This document shows, piece after piece, positions 5,629-6,588 of a stretch of 6,588 nucleotides of DNA; within the stretch, counting starts at the first letter, position 1, and the number at the start of each line of letters is the position of its first letter. The stretch covers positions 1 to 6,588 of the forward strand of contig CABUDB010000088.1 in NCBI GenBank assembly GCA_902490245.1. Direction: 5' to 3'. Origin of the DNA: an uncultured Collinsella sp. Its GTDB lineage: Bacteria; Actinomycetota; Coriobacteriia; Coriobacteriales; Coriobacteriaceae. Under the pieces are notes generated by a model. The model was not told the origin of the DNA. It was given only the letters and a program-made list of their open reading frames with translations, and did not search any database. Position numbers and translations under genes: made by a program.

Positions 5629-5655
5629 AGAGGGTCGCTTGCGGCCCTCTTTATT
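5629..5655 (+). terminator. Rho-independent terminator of the permease-amidohydrolase unit
   Basis: AGAGGGTCG (5629-5637) pairs with CGGCCCTCT (5642-5650), eight Watson-Crick pairs and one G-U, closed by a CTTG tetraloop on a G-C pair, a known stable loop type. TTTATT follows directly. It lies 58 bases after the amidohydrolase stop and separates it from the kinase gene. Confidence 0.88.
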
Positions 5656-5675
5656 GCTATGGGTGCGTCAGTAAG

Positions 5676-5681
5676 AAGGGG
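5676..5681 (+). promoter_or_regulatory. Ribosome binding site that decides the kinase start
   Basis: AAGGGG (5676-5681) touches the in-frame ATG at 5682, too close to serve it, but lies 6 bases before the in-frame GTG at 5688. This favours GTG initiation. Confidence 0.6.
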
Positions 5682-5687
5682 ATGACG

Positions 5688-6588
5688 GTGGATCTCAATA
5701 GGCTGATTCTGGGCAAGAGCTACAACTCTACCAAGGTCTTTCGTACCGCTCAGCATGTGGTTCAAGCCATCTTGCTCGGTATTGTCGTTCCGCTGCTTAT
5801 CCTGCTGCTCATCTGGGATCTAACTGATAATCCCAATCCCGTTCCGGCCGTTGTCGTCATAGCCGGCTTGGTCATGCTGTGCTTCTTCTTCTCGTACGTC
5901 TTTGTGGTCCCCGACGACCTCACATCGAGCGCAACCGACCGCACGCTCGCCATCGCTTCAAAAATATTCGCCTACACGTCGCGCGGCCTTACGCCCGAAG
6001 CTGCCCTGGGCGCCTCTAAGATCATCCTGTCCGAAACTATCGCCTCTGCCATCTGCTTTACCGACGGCAAGCAGGTGTTGGCAAGCTGGGGCGAGGATTC
6101 GGCAAAGTGTCCCGCCGGCACCCCGGTGGTGCTCAAGACCACGCTCAACGTGATCAACAGCGGTGAGCAAAGCGTGTTTTCGCGCGACGCCTCCAATGAG
6201 ACGGGTGGCTACTTTCCGCGCCTGCGCGCCGGTATTGTCGCACCGCTTACCGTGCGCGGGCATTGCGTGGGCACGCTCGAGCTGTATTATCCCCGTCTGA
6301 GCAGCATCGATATGCGCCAGACGGCGCTTGCCTCGGGCTTTGCCGACCTCATTTCCACGCAGCTTGCGAGCTTTGAGCTCGAGCGCCAGGACGAGCTCAC
6401 GGCCCGCGTGGAGCTGCGCGCCTTGCAATCGCAGGTCGATCCTCATTTTCTGTTTAACACCATCAGTACCATCGTGTCGCTCGTTCGAACCGAGCCCGAC
6501 AAGGCGCGGTCGCTGCTGATCGACTTTTCCAATTACTATCGTCAGACGCTTTCTGATTCCGATACGCTCACCACGCTCGAGCACGAGG
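5688..6588 (+). CDS. LytS-type sensor histidine kinase (3' end missing)
   Basis: The frame runs open from a GTG at 5688 to the window edge, giving 300 residues of a partial protein; ATG 5682 is the alternative start. Two membrane segments are visible at about 24-43 and 52-74, joined by a short DNPNPVP loop. A GAF-like domain follows at about 102-235, with landmarks SAICFTDGKQVLASWGE and GIVAPLTVRGHCVGTLELYY. A helix then leads into LQSQVDPHFLFNTIS, the His_kinase (PF06580) phospho-acceptor box, with His253 as the predicted phosphorylated residue. The catalytic ATPase domain (roughly 100 residues) lies beyond the window. Family members autophosphorylate and pass phosphate to LytTR-type response regulators, often controlling transporters, nutrient response or cell-wall genes. 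Having two membrane segments rather than the 5TM LytS sensor means it lacks the classical input module, so the signal may be sensed by the GAF domain or membrane. Codon use is less biased than in the upstream pair. A response-regulator gene just downstream is expected but not seen. Confidence 0.9.
   Translation, partial: MDLNRLILGKSYNSTKVFRTAQHVVQAILLGIVVPLLILLLIWDLTDNPNPVPAVVVIAGLVMLCFFFSYVFVVPDDLTSSATDRTLAIASKIFAYTSRGLTPEAALGASKIILSETIASAICFTDGKQVLASWGEDSAKCPAGTPVVLKTTLNVINSGEQSVFSRDASNETGGYFPRLRAGIVAPLTVRGHCVGTLELYYPRLSSIDMRQTALASGFADLISTQLASFELERQDELTARVELRALQSQVDPHFLFNTISTIVSLVRTEPDKARSLLIDFSNYYRQTLSDSDTLTTLEHE

Noticed and set aside
3978..5765. A 595-codon open frame on the minus strand across the amidohydrolase
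   Set aside because: It is antisense to a gene with clear catalytic motifs. Long antisense frames arise where codons are strongly C/G-ending. Its protein is a low-complexity run of Val, Asp, Gly and Leu, and it also overlaps the permease end.
5958..6584. A 208-codon minus-strand open frame over the kinase
   Set aside because: The plus strand carries an intact GAF domain and the DPHFLFN histidine box over the same bases; the antisense protein has no recognisable motif.

Overview
The window looks like the end of an assembled contig from a GC-rich gut actinobacterium. Collinsella or another Coriobacteriia member fits best, judging by the gene types, the strong preference for C/G-ending codons and the repeat style; this is inference, since there is no rRNA or marker gene. 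Bases 1-48 are not biological. They match the end of an Illumina P7 primer, an 8-base index and the TruSeq read-2 adapter, so native sequence begins at about 49.

Layout. A complete carbamate kinase gene (arcC, +) at 60-1022 ends in a hairpin and a rho-independent terminator. A gene-free stretch of about 330 bases follows, between convergent genes, and holds two large inverted repeats (1172-1235 and 1247-1342) of REP/REPIN or small-MITE type. A minus-strand gene (1352-2353) encodes a membrane-anchored C39-like cysteine peptidase with a long, disordered, basic N-terminus. A 356-base divergent intergenic region (2354-2709) carries a dyad and two tandem hairpins just before an APC-superfamily amino-acid permease (2710-4161, +). 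After a structured 131-base spacer comes a metal-dependent amidohydrolase of the imidazolonepropionase/prolidase-like group (4293-5570, +). A compact palindrome and a strong terminator separate it from a LytS-type sensor histidine kinase (5688 to the window end, +), which is cut before its ATPase domain.

How the genes may work together. The permease and amidohydrolase are the clearest functional pair: uptake of an amino-acid-like or small amide/peptide compound, then hydrolysis in the cytosol. The spacer has stable RNA structure but no T-tract, so co-transcription with tuning between the genes is plausible. The adjacent LytS-type kinase could be the sensor for such a nutrient, but that rests on proximity only. 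Carbamate kinase, which makes ATP from carbamoyl phosphate in arginine, agmatine or purine fermentation, fits an amino-acid-fermenting anaerobe, but it lies in a separate, convergent transcription unit.

I see no CRISPR array, tRNA, rRNA, transposase or phage gene. The less ordinary items are the inverted-repeat block, the structured spacers around the permease/amidohydrolase pair, the orphan-substrate amidohydrolase and the adapter artefact, which creates a false N-terminus on arcC.
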